Positions 22,601-34,147 of a stretch of DNA of 64,000 bases are shown piece by piece (within the stretch, counting starts at the first letter, position 1; every line of letters starts with the position of its first letter). The translations under genes and the position numbers were made by a program. Source of the stretch: Cenococcum geophilum 1.58. Taxonomy: Eukaryota; Ascomycota; Dothideomycetes; Gloniales; Gloniaceae. The notes below the pieces were generated by a model, which had not been told where the DNA came from, did not search any database, and saw only the letters and a program-made list of their open reading frames with translations. Location of the stretch: positions 733,511-797,510 of the forward strand of contig KV748253.1 of NCBI GenBank assembly GCA_001692895.1. Direction: 5' to 3'.

Positions 22601-24066
22601 TAGACAGTGATGGAAACCTATATCCTATTATAGACCCTAATACAACTAAATACGCCAAATTCCGCTAATACTTGCACCAATTTATACTTGGTAATAACAT
22701 AACGCAAGACAATAAGATAGGATTAACACTCGCGGCTAATATAGTTATTATAGACCTAGCTAAGAAGGCTAATATTATTTTTATAATACCTGATATAGTC
22801 TCGCAGACTTATATATATTCTATTAGCGCTATATACACAGTTTTCTATAATGAGGCTAAGAAGGCATTTAAGCTAGGCAGTCTTACTAGGTTCGCCTAGA
22901 GCAGACCATATTTAATCTAGGGAGGTCTATAGATCTAGGCTAGCGACCCCATGCCTTAGGTTTTCCTTAGTAATATATACCAACCAAAACTAATCCTTAG
23001 TCCCGATTTCGATGATCTGTTCTACTATTAAAAATCTATCTCCCTCTATACGCGTCTCCTTGCGGCTAGTGCGGATATAGTATGGTTCTCGCTACAATAT
23101 CAATTTATTAAAGACATTACATATCTTATAAATGCCGTCCTACCGTACAGCTAGTTTTAGATAAGCCTAATAGTTAAAGACCAAGAGCAGTTAAAGCTGG
23201 CGGCGAGCTTTTTTAAGGATATGCTACGCTGCAACCACCCTATCGCCTTCCTCGCCGTTAATAGTACTATGTAGGTAAACGAGCTTAGCCAATTAACGTA
23301 TAACCTAGTCTATGCTTAACACGCATTCTAGGTAGCCATGGCGCTAATAGACTTTAGATTTAAGCTATTAAAGGTTAGCCTTACCGTTCTATATATAGCC
23401 TAACTTACTATCTACTCCGCAGCGCTGCATACGCTTAAAGAATAGTGCTACGCCCAGTAAGATAGTAGTAAGTGGCGGGAATTTACGCTAGTAGTTAGCA
23501 AGATTAAGGTCTTTATTGTTGACGGCATCTAAGGCAGCTAGGTAGAGTTATTAGTATACAATATAATAGTTACTAGTCCACTAAAATTTATCCGGGATAT
23601 AGCGAGGAACCTTCTTATAATTACTAAACTACAAGTAGGCCTTATTATTGTTAGTAGTCCCTAGGTGGTCTATAATTATTATACCAGTAATAAGATCTTT
23701 ATAAATACCGCGTATTATAAAATTAAGAAGTGGTGTAAGGATAATAAGGTATTTATTAACCTTAAGAATCCTAAGCAGAAAGAGCACTTCTAGCAACTTA
23801 TTGCCCTATTTAACATTAACGAAACTATATAGCATATCTACCGCTAGCGTACAGCCGATTATACGCCTATTTTATATAGTATAGACATTAACTTTAATAT
23901 TACTATCCCTGACTTCGCGAGTATAGTAAATATTAGCAGCACTAGTAATTATACTAAAGCGTGGAATAAGGCTAATAGAGAGGGCGCTAATAATAATGGC
24001 TAGGGCGGTGCCGGTAATAACAACGAGGATAATAACGATGGAGAGGATATTAGTGGCGTTGGAATA
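19660..24066 (+). pseudogene. CCHC zinc-knuckle / SF1 (UPF1-like) helicase fusion relic
   Basis: One frame, readable through RIP-type stops, carries two modules. First, at about 20230-20570, come roughly five CX2CX4HX4C-like knuckles (for example ITCNQYSAIGYRKRDCPQLL), a type found in retroviral Gag and CNBP-like RNA/DNA-binding proteins. Then, from about 21000 to 23900, come SF1 helicase landmarks in order: LLIQGPGSVRKLTFL (Walker A region, from GPPGTGKS/T), IYTVFYNEAKKA (DEAA-like motif II), ASDPMPQVFLSN (motif III, GDPxQLPP-like), and LQYQFIKDITYLIN (motif IV, QYRM-like). The tail is rich in N, G, D and E. UPF1/NAM7-type helicases unwind RNA or DNA. The start is uncertain. Longer open pieces remain at 21854-22072 and 22672-22899. 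I do not know this fusion from described transposons. Confidence 0.72.
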
Positions 24067-24329
24067 TAAGGAGGGTGGTAAGGACGGATATTATAAACTT
24101 TACTAGCAGCGAGACCCTTAAATAGGGACACTAGATAGAAGTTAAGAGCGGCAGTAGCTATAGGCCTTTAACATTTACAATTTTGCTATAGTACTAGGTA
24201 AAATACGGTATATTGCGATATTATGCGTTATAGCTAAATAAGATCTCCAAAATAGATAAGCGCATTATGGTAAAAACAGCCTAATTTATAAAGCCTAGTA
24301 ATCCTAGTTTCTATCCCTTTTAGGCTAAC

Positions 24330-25920
24330 GGTTAATTAATACTAATCTATAATCTAGATTTTAAGGGGTCGTTTAGTTATAATCTATTACTTTTAAATCT
24401 AAACTAAAAGTCTGGCAGAAAGAACGCGTTCCTTTTTAATTTAATACGCGTCTGTAGCTCTATAGGTTGCACAGACATATACAATCTAAAGCCCTTATTC
24501 TAATTTAAACTTACAACTAAATATTCCCTAAGTACTTAACTAGTTAGATTATAGTCTAGATATCTCGCTAGTAACCGCAACTATTATTAATTACTCTCCG
24601 TATAGTATAGGCCGCCTCTATTTTCGCTAAACTATAACAACCTTAAATAGGATCTAATCCTTTTCTTACTATAGCTACCGCTAAGGCAATGTGACCTAAC
24701 GCCCTCTCCTGCTTATATTGGGTATACTATTCCTAGTATTAACACGCCGTTACCATATCTTAAGAAACTTGTCGCTAATACTATAGGCCCTTAGAATGAT
24801 ACCTGTCCCACTATACTAGCTACTAGCTAGCAAAACATAGGATAAATATAATATCTATATAGTTACCCCTAATAGAAGAGCCTATAGTAAAGGCAATTTG
24901 CTATACTATATCTGGATAACCTAAGATTGTATATATAGGCAATAATCTTAGGGCTTCCTAGTGCAATAGGAGGTCTCGCTATAAGGTTAACTCGACTAAA
25001 GTTACTATCTCCACGTAGATTAGATTAGCTATAATTAATTAATACCTTCTAGCCCGCCTAGTAAAACGTATTACGTTAAAGATGGGGCTAAATAAACGTT
25101 AGTAATATATTACAATTACGACGGACACCTATATACTATCTCTACGGATAGCCGTAAATATAACTTAGCCTACCCTATAATAAACTGCCCTTAATAAAGC
25201 AGCCCTTAAGGCCCCATCGTTTCGGATAGGCATAGTCTCTATATAGGCGGCCTATATCCACTCCTTATTATAATCCACCCTGGCCTTTAAAAATATCTTA
25301 ACCAGTAGCTAATATTTGACTATACGTAGGTCTTAAGGCGTATTAAACAGCGATACTAGACTTAAGGCCACGTCTATACTTAGGACTAAGTTCGTACTAT
25401 CTAGTTTCCGCTTACGAAGTAGTATAACGAGTTGTTTAAGATTATAGCCGCAGTTCTACGTATAGTCAAGCTAGGATAAACTCTACAAGTTTACGGCAGC
25501 CGTATACCCCCTTTCCGTATCCACTATATAGTTAATACCAGGCCGCCCTAGTACCTTTATCTTCTTACGTATATTTAACTATACGCGGGCTAGCATATTC
25601 TATATGGCCTTATATACCTATAGCGCTAGTGCCTTCTCGCATTCTACTACCTAATAGATAACTTTCTGGATCGCCTACTTACGTAGTAAATTATTTAGTT
25701 ATCTGCGAAATAAAACGTGTAGGATGCCATCCTTAATAATAACCTGCTTAAAAGTCCGCTTAATAGTATTAAGTCTCTCCGCAGTAATGCCTAAGCCGGT
25801 AATAAGCTATATGTCTTTTCGCGGGTCTATAGCGCTCGCAGAGTTATACTATGCCGTATTTACGGCATACCGCTATTATATATCGCGTCCTATTGTAAAA
25901 AATAGTCTAGTATCCTAAGT
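24330..25920 (-). pseudogene. Unrecognised coding relic on the minus strand of the giant element
   Basis: On the minus strand one frame of about 520 codons has few stops and all are RIP-type. Its composition is protein-like, with K/R/E-rich helical segments (LNTIKRTFKQVIIKDGIL near 25720-25770; ALGHIALAVAIVRKRIR near 24660-24710). I do not recognise a family and see no catalytic motif. The plus strand is also partly readable, so even the orientation is an inference from amino-acid composition. It sits between the helicase and transposase frames, convergent with the helicase. Confidence 0.4.
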
Positions 25921-26339
25921 AGGGAATAGTGGTATTTAGAATCCTATACTTAGTATAACAGAGAGATGGCGTAATATTGGCAATAAGTAGAGTCTCCTAG
26001 CCTAACGTGACGTAATCTAGTATAAATTAGCGTAAAATATAACGGGTTGCGCTATCTAGCGCGTTAGTGTCTATAGACATCGCTATGCTTTTACTATACT
26101 CCTCCTATCTTAACTGGCTTATAACGTAGTATAAGCTATAAATACTACTTTAAATATACGGTTCTATATAAATATTATTTTCGGCTCCCTTTTAACCAAA
26201 CTATAGTAAATTATAGCTTAATACGGCAATTTACAAATAAGCTCTATCTAGCGGTAATATAGAAAGTATAGGACTAAAGTAAAAAGTACGGGCGGTCTAA
26301 CCCGTTATAAACGATATTATTTAAAATAATAGAAACGGA

Positions 26340-29300
26340 AGAAGGGTAGATATAAGGGCGTTGATATTAAAGAGATAAATAATAATATACCCTTACGCTA
26401 TTAAAGCTTAGAGGAGTATTAGACAGCCTATTATAGGGCCGAGCTAAAGCAATATAATAAGTAGCCACTTATATAATATATGGACGATAATATACTATTA
26501 TGCTATTAAACCTTAGAAGGGTATTATATAACTAATTATAAGGCCGAATTAGAGTAAGGTAATAAGTGGCCACCTATACAAGCTCTAGGTAATAATATTG
26601 TTAATAAGCTAAATAACGGGGCTGTGGATGTGTACTATAACAATAATTCCGTAATATTTAATAGGGTGTATAACCTGGCGATAGTTAAGACCGATTAGTA
26701 AACTTTAACTGGAATATTTATAGACGTCTTTTAGACTAAAATATTTAAAGAGGCTACTAGCCGCGCCGTAGAAAAGCCTCTAGGACGGAACTAAGGAAAT
26801 CCGCAAACTGCAGATAATACTGCGGCAGTATGCGACATTATGCCGCGTATTAAGCGTACTGGCAGTATACTAGATAAGACACCTCCCCTATTTTATCTAT
26901 TTGGCAATAAGGTAGAATACGCATAGGTCTTATAGTAGGTGAGCTATAGAACTTCTAACCGCGCTATTAACAAGTAGTTTAACGATATTAGGCTTTAGGG
27001 AGTATTTGCTAACCATTTTTCTTACTAGAGTGCTAATAATATTAAAGTAAAACTACTTTTAAAATAGATGTAATTTAAGAGTAATTAACCGCAGTAAATT
27101 AAAATAATTGTAACCGTAGGGGACTAGTAGCTGCTAGTACGTTACCGAAATACTCTAAAGATTGTGTCCTTCCTTATTGGTTATAGCCCTTTCTAAGGAG
27201 ATATAACTTTCTCGCTAGTAAGGTAGTATTTATTAGTAGGAACAAGAATATATAATAAGCTTAATACGGCAGACTAGTAGTAGGAGACGCAAGAGTAGCT
27301 ACCGCTTGGCGTAACTATAGTGCTAATTATATTAGCTAGCGATAAGACCTAACTAATACAACACGCCGGCGGCAAGAAAGCATAGCCGCTTTATATTTTA
27401 ATTAGAAACATTAAACTACGCGTTTAACAATCCGTAAATCAACTAGCCCTATTATTACTTATATACCTCCCGGTCTATATACCTAGCAACCGAATAATAT
27501 AACTAGTGGTGCAATATAAGACCCTCGCGGCTATTCTTAAACGTATGCTTTAGCGATAACCCTACTGCTAGTATGGTTATGCTAATAATGCCTATAGCGT
27601 TAGAGAAAGCTGGTAAAGAAAGAGTACGTCTCCTATACGCGGATGGCTAGGATTAATACTGCTTTCTACTTCTAGCTATATTTATAGCTAATTACAAAGA
27701 ATAGGTTACACTTATAGGTATTAAGAGTGGCCGTAAATATTTAACTTGTTATATACATACAAATAAACGGTATAATTTAATAACTGCTATCTAGCAACCG
27801 TGGCCGTTCCGTATATACTAATTAATAAAAGACCAAATATAAATGTAGTAGGAAGGTTGCGATACTAATAAAAAGGATAACTTAGATTATATTTGGCCGT
27901 TCCGCAACTTTATATAGGGCTATAATCTATCTAATATCTATAAAATGATGGCGCCTAATTTCCTGCACTAAGTGCTTAAAGGCCTTACTAGTGAATATCT
28001 TATATACTAGATTAAGGGGCTTATATAAAGCGAAATATAGGCCGGAAAATATTGGGGCCTTAATATCCCGCGTATAGATAGTTGCGGCCAGGAGATGTTA
28101 AATGTTAATGCACTTATTACTACCCGCTTCGTATAGGTGGAACGATTTACTAATATAATAGTGTGGGATAGCTAGGTAAATGTCGGCTAATAGATAGGAA
28201 AGATATATAAATCTCTGTTATAACAATTGGTCCCCACTATAGCACCCTTACTAAAATAGAACAAAGGCGCTATGCTATTTATCTAGGCGTTTATGGACTT
28301 TATTATACTATCTTAATATATATTATACAACGAATTAACCATCCAGTATCTAGTAGCAGCTATTTATAGAATGGATAAGATAAAGGATATATTCCTTCCG
28401 TTTTAACTAAGTAAGGTAAAACTACCACACTTTAATATTCCTAAGCTATATGCCATTACCTACTATCTAGAGAGTATTTAGCGACTAGGAGTAATCGGAG
28501 GCATAAATATAAAGTATTTGGAGTAAGCATATAAGCTATAAAAGGTATTTTACTATAGGACTAACAAACGGAACAACTATAAAGAGTAGATGCTACGATA
28601 TAACACTATATATCTTAACACTATGCTTTAGAACAAACTCAAGCTATAGGCGTTAACTAATATAATTAACATAGTAGACCTAATAAGCGCAATACAGACA
28701 ATACGACTAAGCCCTACAGTTAATATATACGCACATCGCTTATATATATAGAACTTTAACGACTATATAATTTAGATACTTTAAGACCGGAGAATTAATA
28801 TATCTATCTAGTATATAGTTAAGGAGGTATAGCGCCAGATAGAGATTACTAACCTTATATCTAAACTAGCCCCCTTTATAAGGGAATACTATAAGTAAAT
28901 TAACAGAATCTAGTAAATAGACTAGGACGTTAACCGACTAAAGGCTAATAACGATTGGGTATTAAAGATGCCCTTAAGCATCTATTATAGCGTTATATAC
29001 TACATTTACTTTAGGAAGGATGCTACTAATACTAATAAGCTTAATAAGGTGTTTGCTTAATATACCCCATTATAGGCTAATACTAGAGCCCCCTGCTATA
29101 ATACTATAATAGTATAAGAATATAAGTGGGTAAATAATAGCCTCTATAGTAATAAAGTAGGGAGGCTTTGTCTGCTACTTATAATCTAGGATATTAGGCA
29201 ATTAGATAGTAAGGGTAAATACCTAAAATACGCCGGTACGTTAGTAGAGACCCTCTAAGTTTATAATAGTAGTAAGATTAACGCAAGAACCAGAATACTT

Positions 29301-29580
29301 AGAGTGTAGAGTATAAAGCTATCTAATAGCAGGACAAAACGTATACTAGATACCCTCTAGATATATAATATTAACCATATCATAAGGCCTATCTCACTTA
29401 TACTAACAGACATTAACGTTATAAACTATTTCTTTATAAATAACTATAGCAATTGGGATATATATAATACTATATATAATAAAGATTTTAAGCAAATAAA
29501 TAGGGTATAGGTTAATATATATATAAGGAAATAGGCTTATACTAGGCGGTAAATAAATACGACTTAGCTAAAATAGTGGT
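26340..29580 (+). pseudogene. Plavaka-type (CACTA-related) transposase relic
   Basis: This would cut and rejoin the ends of the giant element. Read through TAG/TAA codons, the frame gives family landmarks in order: ILASDKTQLTQHAGGKKA (about 27325-27380), the IRNIKLRVQ and LLLIYLPV segments that follow it (27400-27480), MAPNFLHQVLKGL (about 27945-27985), an alpha-helical block with LFIQAFMDFIILSQYI (about 28270-28320), LPHFNIPKLYAITYYLESI (about 28415-28470), and RTNKRNNYKEQMLRYNT (about 28560-28605). These match Plavaka-group transposases from memory of the family. N-terminal residues before 27000 contain repeated ITNYKAELEQ-like segments and no clear C2H2 finger. The RIP stops make it inactive. 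Confidence 0.75.
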
Positions 29581-31990
29581 AAGTTATAACTAGCGGCGCT
29601 AGATTGCAATAAAGGGGCAGATTGCTGCGACTATAATAAACTAAAATATAATACTACTATATATTGCCCTTTACGCGCTAGCTACCCTTTATATCCTATA
29701 CACCGTACTATCTACTTTAAGAGTAAGCAAATATCGCGAGGAACTAGGCTTCTATGCGGTATAGAAAAAATATTACGTAAAGTAGGACCCTACGCTATAG
29801 TAAGGTAATCTAATCGCCCTATTATAAAGCCTAATAAATAGTTAGGCCGCCCTCCTAACTTATTATTATAAGTTTATTAAAGCTCCTTTCTATATACTTA
29901 GCAAGAAATGCCTAATTTATATTATAAAAGTTAACCGGGTTATTATTTAAAGTATATTAGGTATAAGACTCTAGACTGTCTAGCGTTTTTTAGGGAAGTA
30001 AGATGCATATAAAAGCCAAATAGTTCTACTAAACTAATATACTTATCCTCTACCTATCCCATAGAAAAGTAAATAAAGACGCTATAAGTTAAGTAGTAGC
30101 TTCTAAGATAATCTAGATCTTAAAGGGGATAATATTGGGCTCTATACCGTAACTATCTCCATTAAAAGGCAAGGCTGTTATTAATGTGCCATAGTATAAC
30201 CTATTATTATTAATTTTAATAACGTTATCCTAACGGACAGTCCTATTCTTATTAGATAAAAGCCTACGAACCCTAAGCAACCGCAAGACATCCAAAACCT
30301 ACACTTAAAAGAAACGTATATATTACTTAAATAAATAACCGCTATAGGATGACTTTAGATAACGTATAAAGCAGCCACTTAGCCTAGTTAATACAATAAT
30401 ATATAGTATTACTTAGACACGTCTTATCGCATAAGTAATAATAGGCTCTATGCCTAAAGAGCTCTATCTCTTTCCCTAGCCGGAAATAAATATAAGTAAT
30501 CTAAATACACTAATAAAGCAGACGTGGAAAGAGGCGATTACTATTACAGACCGTTACAAAAACCCGATAAATAGAGCATTAAGTATGCTACTAGGGCCGG
30601 CAGCACACAAGGTTCGCGGTCCTTAGATTTAGTAGCACTATACTAACTAATTTTCCAGCTATATAACCAGCTTAGCGTGTTTTGGTGTTATATAATAAAT
30701 GTAGTATGCAATACCGTTGCTAGGAGCTATAACTGCCTTAAACTAGATACCGAGGCCGTAGTAAAGGAAGTAGCGGAACTACTTAAGGATAACCGCTTTA
30801 CGCTCGGTGGCCTAGTTAGTACTCTACCTTTTACTATACCTAACTAACTAAGGCTAGGATAAAGAGATAAGATTTAGGGCGCTAATTATCGCACGTTATA
30901 TTAAGCGCGTATTCTTTAATACTAGGCTAAGGTTACTCGCCCATAATAAGAATAGTACTAACCTTTTCTTACCTATTACAGCTAATATAATATAGCTTAT
31001 ATGCGTAGTAATTTAATATACTCTTAAGGACTATAGAAGCGGAATATAAGTTATTTATAAGTTTAAAGCCAACGCTATAATTATAGGTAAATTTATAGAA
31101 AGCCTCTTACTATACTTACTAAAGCGTATTATAGATAGTTGGGAGCGACTACAGAATACCTAAAAGAGCTATTAACCTAAATATAATAAAAGGCTATGTA
31201 GGCTACTTCTATAATAAGTTAATAAGATACGGAATATAACTAGAGATAAGATACTATAGACTTAGTAGGTAATTAGCAATCTATTTAAGGATATTATAGA
31301 AGATCTGGAGGAACTAGATCCTAAGTATAATAATAGGTTTACTTAACAACCGCATACTATAAGTGTAAATATATAATATTATATTAATTATATCGCAACG
31401 TTATATTACAATACTCGCTATATACTATAGCACTTTACCGCCGTTTCCTATATTATAATATCGCGCTATTTTAATTATTATATGCGGGCTAATAAAGATA
31501 ATATAATAGGACAACGGTAGCCTAGCGTATTTATTATAAAGAATAAACCCCAAAACCATATATAAGATCTCCTTCTCACAGTATACTAATAAGACGATTT
31601 TAATACTATATAACTATAACATTAACGCTATCTAAGCGCGCCTTAAATAAATTTAAGGTAATAATAAATAGGAAATAGGAATTAATTACCGCATCTTACG
31701 GTATACTTTCGCCGGCAAGTTTAAGGTTATAGATATTATAAATAGTGCTATATTAGAGGATATAAAGGCCCGCCTACAGAGTAGAGATAAATTAGTAATA
31801 CTAGAATTTACTAATAAAGAGGATAAAAGTAGAGAAGGTAGTAGAATAAATGGGGAAAATAACGGCAATAAAGAGGATAAAAGTAAAGAAGGCAGTGGGA
31901 TAAACGGGGAAAATAATAGTAAGAATAATATCGAGAATAAAGATGGTTAGGGGTTTAATAGTATAGTGCTACTATTGCGGCGGGACTTAT
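29580..31990 (+). pseudogene. Downstream coding remains in the giant element (function unknown)
   Basis: Frames continue after the transposase but switch several times, so this is either its long C-terminal part or one or two further genes. The best plus-strand stretch is 31320-31980. It ends in a low-complexity acidic tail with two repeats of a NKEDKSKEGSGINGEN-like segment (31800-31930), which suggests a real C-terminus there. No family was recognised. Confidence 0.35.
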
Positions 31991-32089
31991 ATAAATATTA
32001 AACTTAAAATAGCAGGTTAACTAAAGGGCGTTATTAGGCGTATTAAGGCTATACTATACTATTATTAGGTTAAAATATGTTCTTTATAT

Positions 32090-32260
32090 AGTATATACTA
32101 GGCGCGTAGAATAAGTAGAGAATATTAACTATATAGAATAAGTAAAGGGTACTAACTATGTAGACTAAGTAAAGTATACTAATTGCGCGGAATAGGTAAA
32201 TACTACTAACCGCGCAGACTAAGTAAATACTATTAAGTGCGCAGGAAGAGCAACGCTTAT
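32090..32260. repeat. Degenerate ~30-bp subterminal repeats (TAGACTAAGTAAA)
   Basis: Four to five copies of a unit around GCGCGGACTAAGTAAATACTA in the right subterminal region of the giant element. The end of the same region (32190-32340) is repeated, inverted, at positions 1-175. Such arrays near transposon ends commonly bind the transposase in CACTA-type elements. That role is inferred here. Confidence 0.6.
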
Positions 32261-32393
32261 CTATTGCTTAAAGTAAGTAAGATATATAGAATACGCAAGG
32301 GGGGTATTATATATTAATTACGCATTAAGTGTAGAGAGAGCTTAATAAAATAAAGGCACTACTTACCCGGGTGGCTATAAATGCGCAATTAGC

Positions 32394-32793
32394 TGCACCG
32401 CGTTGTTAGATACGGTAGTATACTACACCACGTTGTTAAATACGGCAGTATGCTTATACCGCGTTGCTAAATGCGGCAGTATACTACACCGCGTTATTAG
32501 ATGCGGCAGAATGCTGCACTACGTTATTAGATGCGGCAGAATGCTATACCACGTTATTAGATGCGGCAGAATGCTGCACCGCGTTATTAGATGCGGCAGA
32601 ATGCTACACTACGTTATTAGATGCGGCAGAATGCTGCACCGCGTTGTTAGATGTAGCAGTATACTTGCACCGCGTTGCTAAATGCGGCAGTATGCTGCAC
32701 TGCGTTGTTAAATACGGCAGTATACTGCATCGCGTTGTTGGATGCGGCAGTATACTGCACCGCGTTGTTAGATGCGGCAGTATGCCGCACCTA
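32394..32793. repeat. 30-bp minisatellite near the right end of the giant element
   Basis: About 13 tandem copies of a 30-bp unit (CACCGCGTTGTTAGATGCGG and ten further bases). Because 30 is divisible by three, two overlapping frames stay open (32403-32681 and 32464-32799), giving repetitive peptides. I regard these as artefacts of the repeat. The central copies are more alike (GAATGC variant) than the outer ones (GTATAC), pointing to local expansion. Confidence 0.88.
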
Positions 32794-32868
32794 AGTTAAT
32801 ACCATACGCTACACATTACAGTGCGCGGATTGCGCATTTAGCCGCCAAATGCCGCCAAATGCTACAAA

Positions 32869-32893
32869 AATGCTGGTAAATTTTTTCCTGACG
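32869..32893. repeat. Right terminal inverted repeat of the giant element
   Basis: ATGCTGGTAAATTTTTTCCTGACG mirrors the left end at 13469. It is preceded by GCCGCCAAATGCCGCCAAATGC units and followed by TA (32894-32895), where the interrupted pogo transposase resumes. Confidence 0.88.
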
Positions 32894-32895
32894 TA

Positions 32896-34029
32896 TAGCT
32901 TTCTAGGCGTTGCTAATCGTATCGGGGGTAAATGCCTATATACGCGCCTTTAGGTAGAGCTTTAAAAAATATTCCTTATTAACGCCTAAGTGGCTATATT
33001 AACAGAAGTCATCTACTTACTTCCTATAGTAGTAAGAGAGTAGCCCAAAACAACCTATATTTAGTAGTTGGAGCTTATAAGTCAAATAAGGTAGTAGAGC
33101 GACTAGGACGATCTTATGCATACTTAACAAATTGCCAAGTAAGGTAGCTCGAATAATTATCTATTAAAAGCAGGCGATATTACTATATTTTACCGTCGGA
33201 ATTTTCTATAAGGTGTTTTATATATTTATTGTAATGTTTAATATAATATAGGCCTAAAGAGCTATCTGTCCACCTACTAGGGGAGGTAGCATACATATAT
33301 CTACGAAGGCCCTTATTTTACTTAGTAATTTAATACCATCCTTTTAGGTAGGTTTGCGCCTTCCAAATTAAGAAGGCGGGTAGTAGAGAGCCGTTAGTAC
33401 AAATCGTCTTAATAATAGATACTGACTCACGAGAGCCTGGCTGTATAACTATTTAATTTTTTTAACCTCTCCCTATACGTCTTGCCCGACACGATTACCT
33501 AGGCTACCGCTGCAAGGCCTAGCATTACCTCCTTCTTATTAAAGTTACTAATAAATTTTAAATGCTTAACTTAATATCGCTTATAAACGGCACGGAAGAA
33601 CGTAAACTAATTATATATAATTACTGGATTATTATTCTAAGCTCTCTAACAGTTAAGCTGACGACTTAATATAGTACTAAGACCGTGGCGTTAAACAAAT
33701 CTCTACCCCTAATACTTACCTATAGTTTGGCCATTTCCTAAAAGGGAATAAGCCATTTTTAAGAGCATATTAACCTTTAACGGAAGGCCCTAGGATTAAC
33801 ATTTATAGATTTATTTAATAATTTACTGTTCTTATAAAGGATGTAATAAACCTAGATAAGCTTTATATCGTAAGAGACGGCTAGTAAGACGATGTCTAAT
33901 AGTAGATCTGGGTGCTCTATGGGCGCTAGAGGCCTTGCGAATTGACGGCTCAACACTAGAAGAAAGATCTTATATAATATTTTGTATAGTAGTCTCGGCT
34001 TCGCGAGAGGGTAAGGATTGATTTGGCAT
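32896..34029 (-). pseudogene. pogo transposase, N-terminal and catalytic part (right of the insertion)
   Basis: The start is the ATG at 34029 (MPNQSLPSREAET), 116 bp inside the right end. The helix-turn-helix region follows, then VMLGLAAVAQVIVSGKTYRE (about 33480-33540, the block after the first catalytic aspartate), PKRMVLNY (about 33350), and, with a one-base frame change near 33120, IVLVALLPYLTYKLQLLNIG (about 33055-33115) and YYRKQVDDFCQYSHLG (about 33000-33045), ending in ...NAWKAI at the TA insertion point. Several RIP-type stops and the frame change make it inactive. The C-terminal part continues at 13466 on the other side of the giant element. Confidence 0.85.
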
Positions 34030-34101
34030 CGTGTAATATGCTAAGGCTTTTTGATTTTGGTGTAATTTGCTATGAAATTAAAAATGGTAGGAATATTCTT
34101 G

Positions 34102-34145
34102 TGTGGCTCGCTACGTGGGGTGGCTCGCTTCCTGGTCAGCTACGT
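34102..34145. repeat. Right terminal inverted repeat of the second pogo element
   Basis: The exact inverse of 12634-12677, ending GGTCAGCTACGT and followed by TA. Unlike the adjoining transposase it shows no RIP changes. Confidence 0.93.
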
Positions 34146-34147
34146 TA

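Larger units (their letters stand above)
13469..32893. mobile_element. Giant 19.4-kb Plavaka-type DNA transposon with helicase/ATPase cargo
   Basis: The insertion is 19,425 bp, flanked by TA (13467-13468, 32894-32895), with termini CGTTAGGAAAAAATTTACCA on the left and the inverse of CGTCAGGAAAAAATTTACCA on the right. Near the ends are repeated GCATTT/GCCGCATTT motifs typical of subterminal binding arrays. Relic genes inside: SNF2-like ATPase (minus), CCHC-knuckle plus SF1 helicase (plus), an unknown frame (minus) and a Plavaka-type transposase (plus). The whole element is RIP-mutated. Plavaka transposases belong to the CACTA-related group described in fungi. Which of these genes were needed for movement is not known. 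A second copy of the left terminus lies at 13758. Confidence 0.82.
12634..34145 (-). mobile_element. pogo-type transposon (about 2.1 kb) split by a 19.4-kb insertion
   Basis: The outer ends are perfect 44-bp inverted repeats beginning ACGTAGCTGACCAGG (12634-12677 and 34102-34145). They are flanked by TA on both sides (12632-12633 and 34146-34147), the target duplication of Tc1/mariner-pogo elements. Without the insertion at 13469-32893 the element would be about 2,085 bp, a normal length for this group. Its transposase is on the minus strand, starting near the right end. The terminal repeats are not RIP-mutated although the transposase halves are. Confidence 0.9.

Noticed and set aside
24330..25920. 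DUF3435 tyrosine recombinase (Starship captain) in the giant element
   Set aside because: I looked for the catalytic R...HxxR...Y pattern and family segments in the orphan frame and found none. The TA duplication, inverted termini and Plavaka-type transposase also argue against a Starship.
24330..25920. TET/JBP dioxygenase cargo, known from some fungal transposons
   Set aside because: No HxD...H iron-binding pattern could be found in this frame or its plus-strand alternative.
32403..32799. Two overlapping open frames of 92 and 111 codons
   Set aside because: Both are products of the 30-bp tandem repeat, whose length is a multiple of three.
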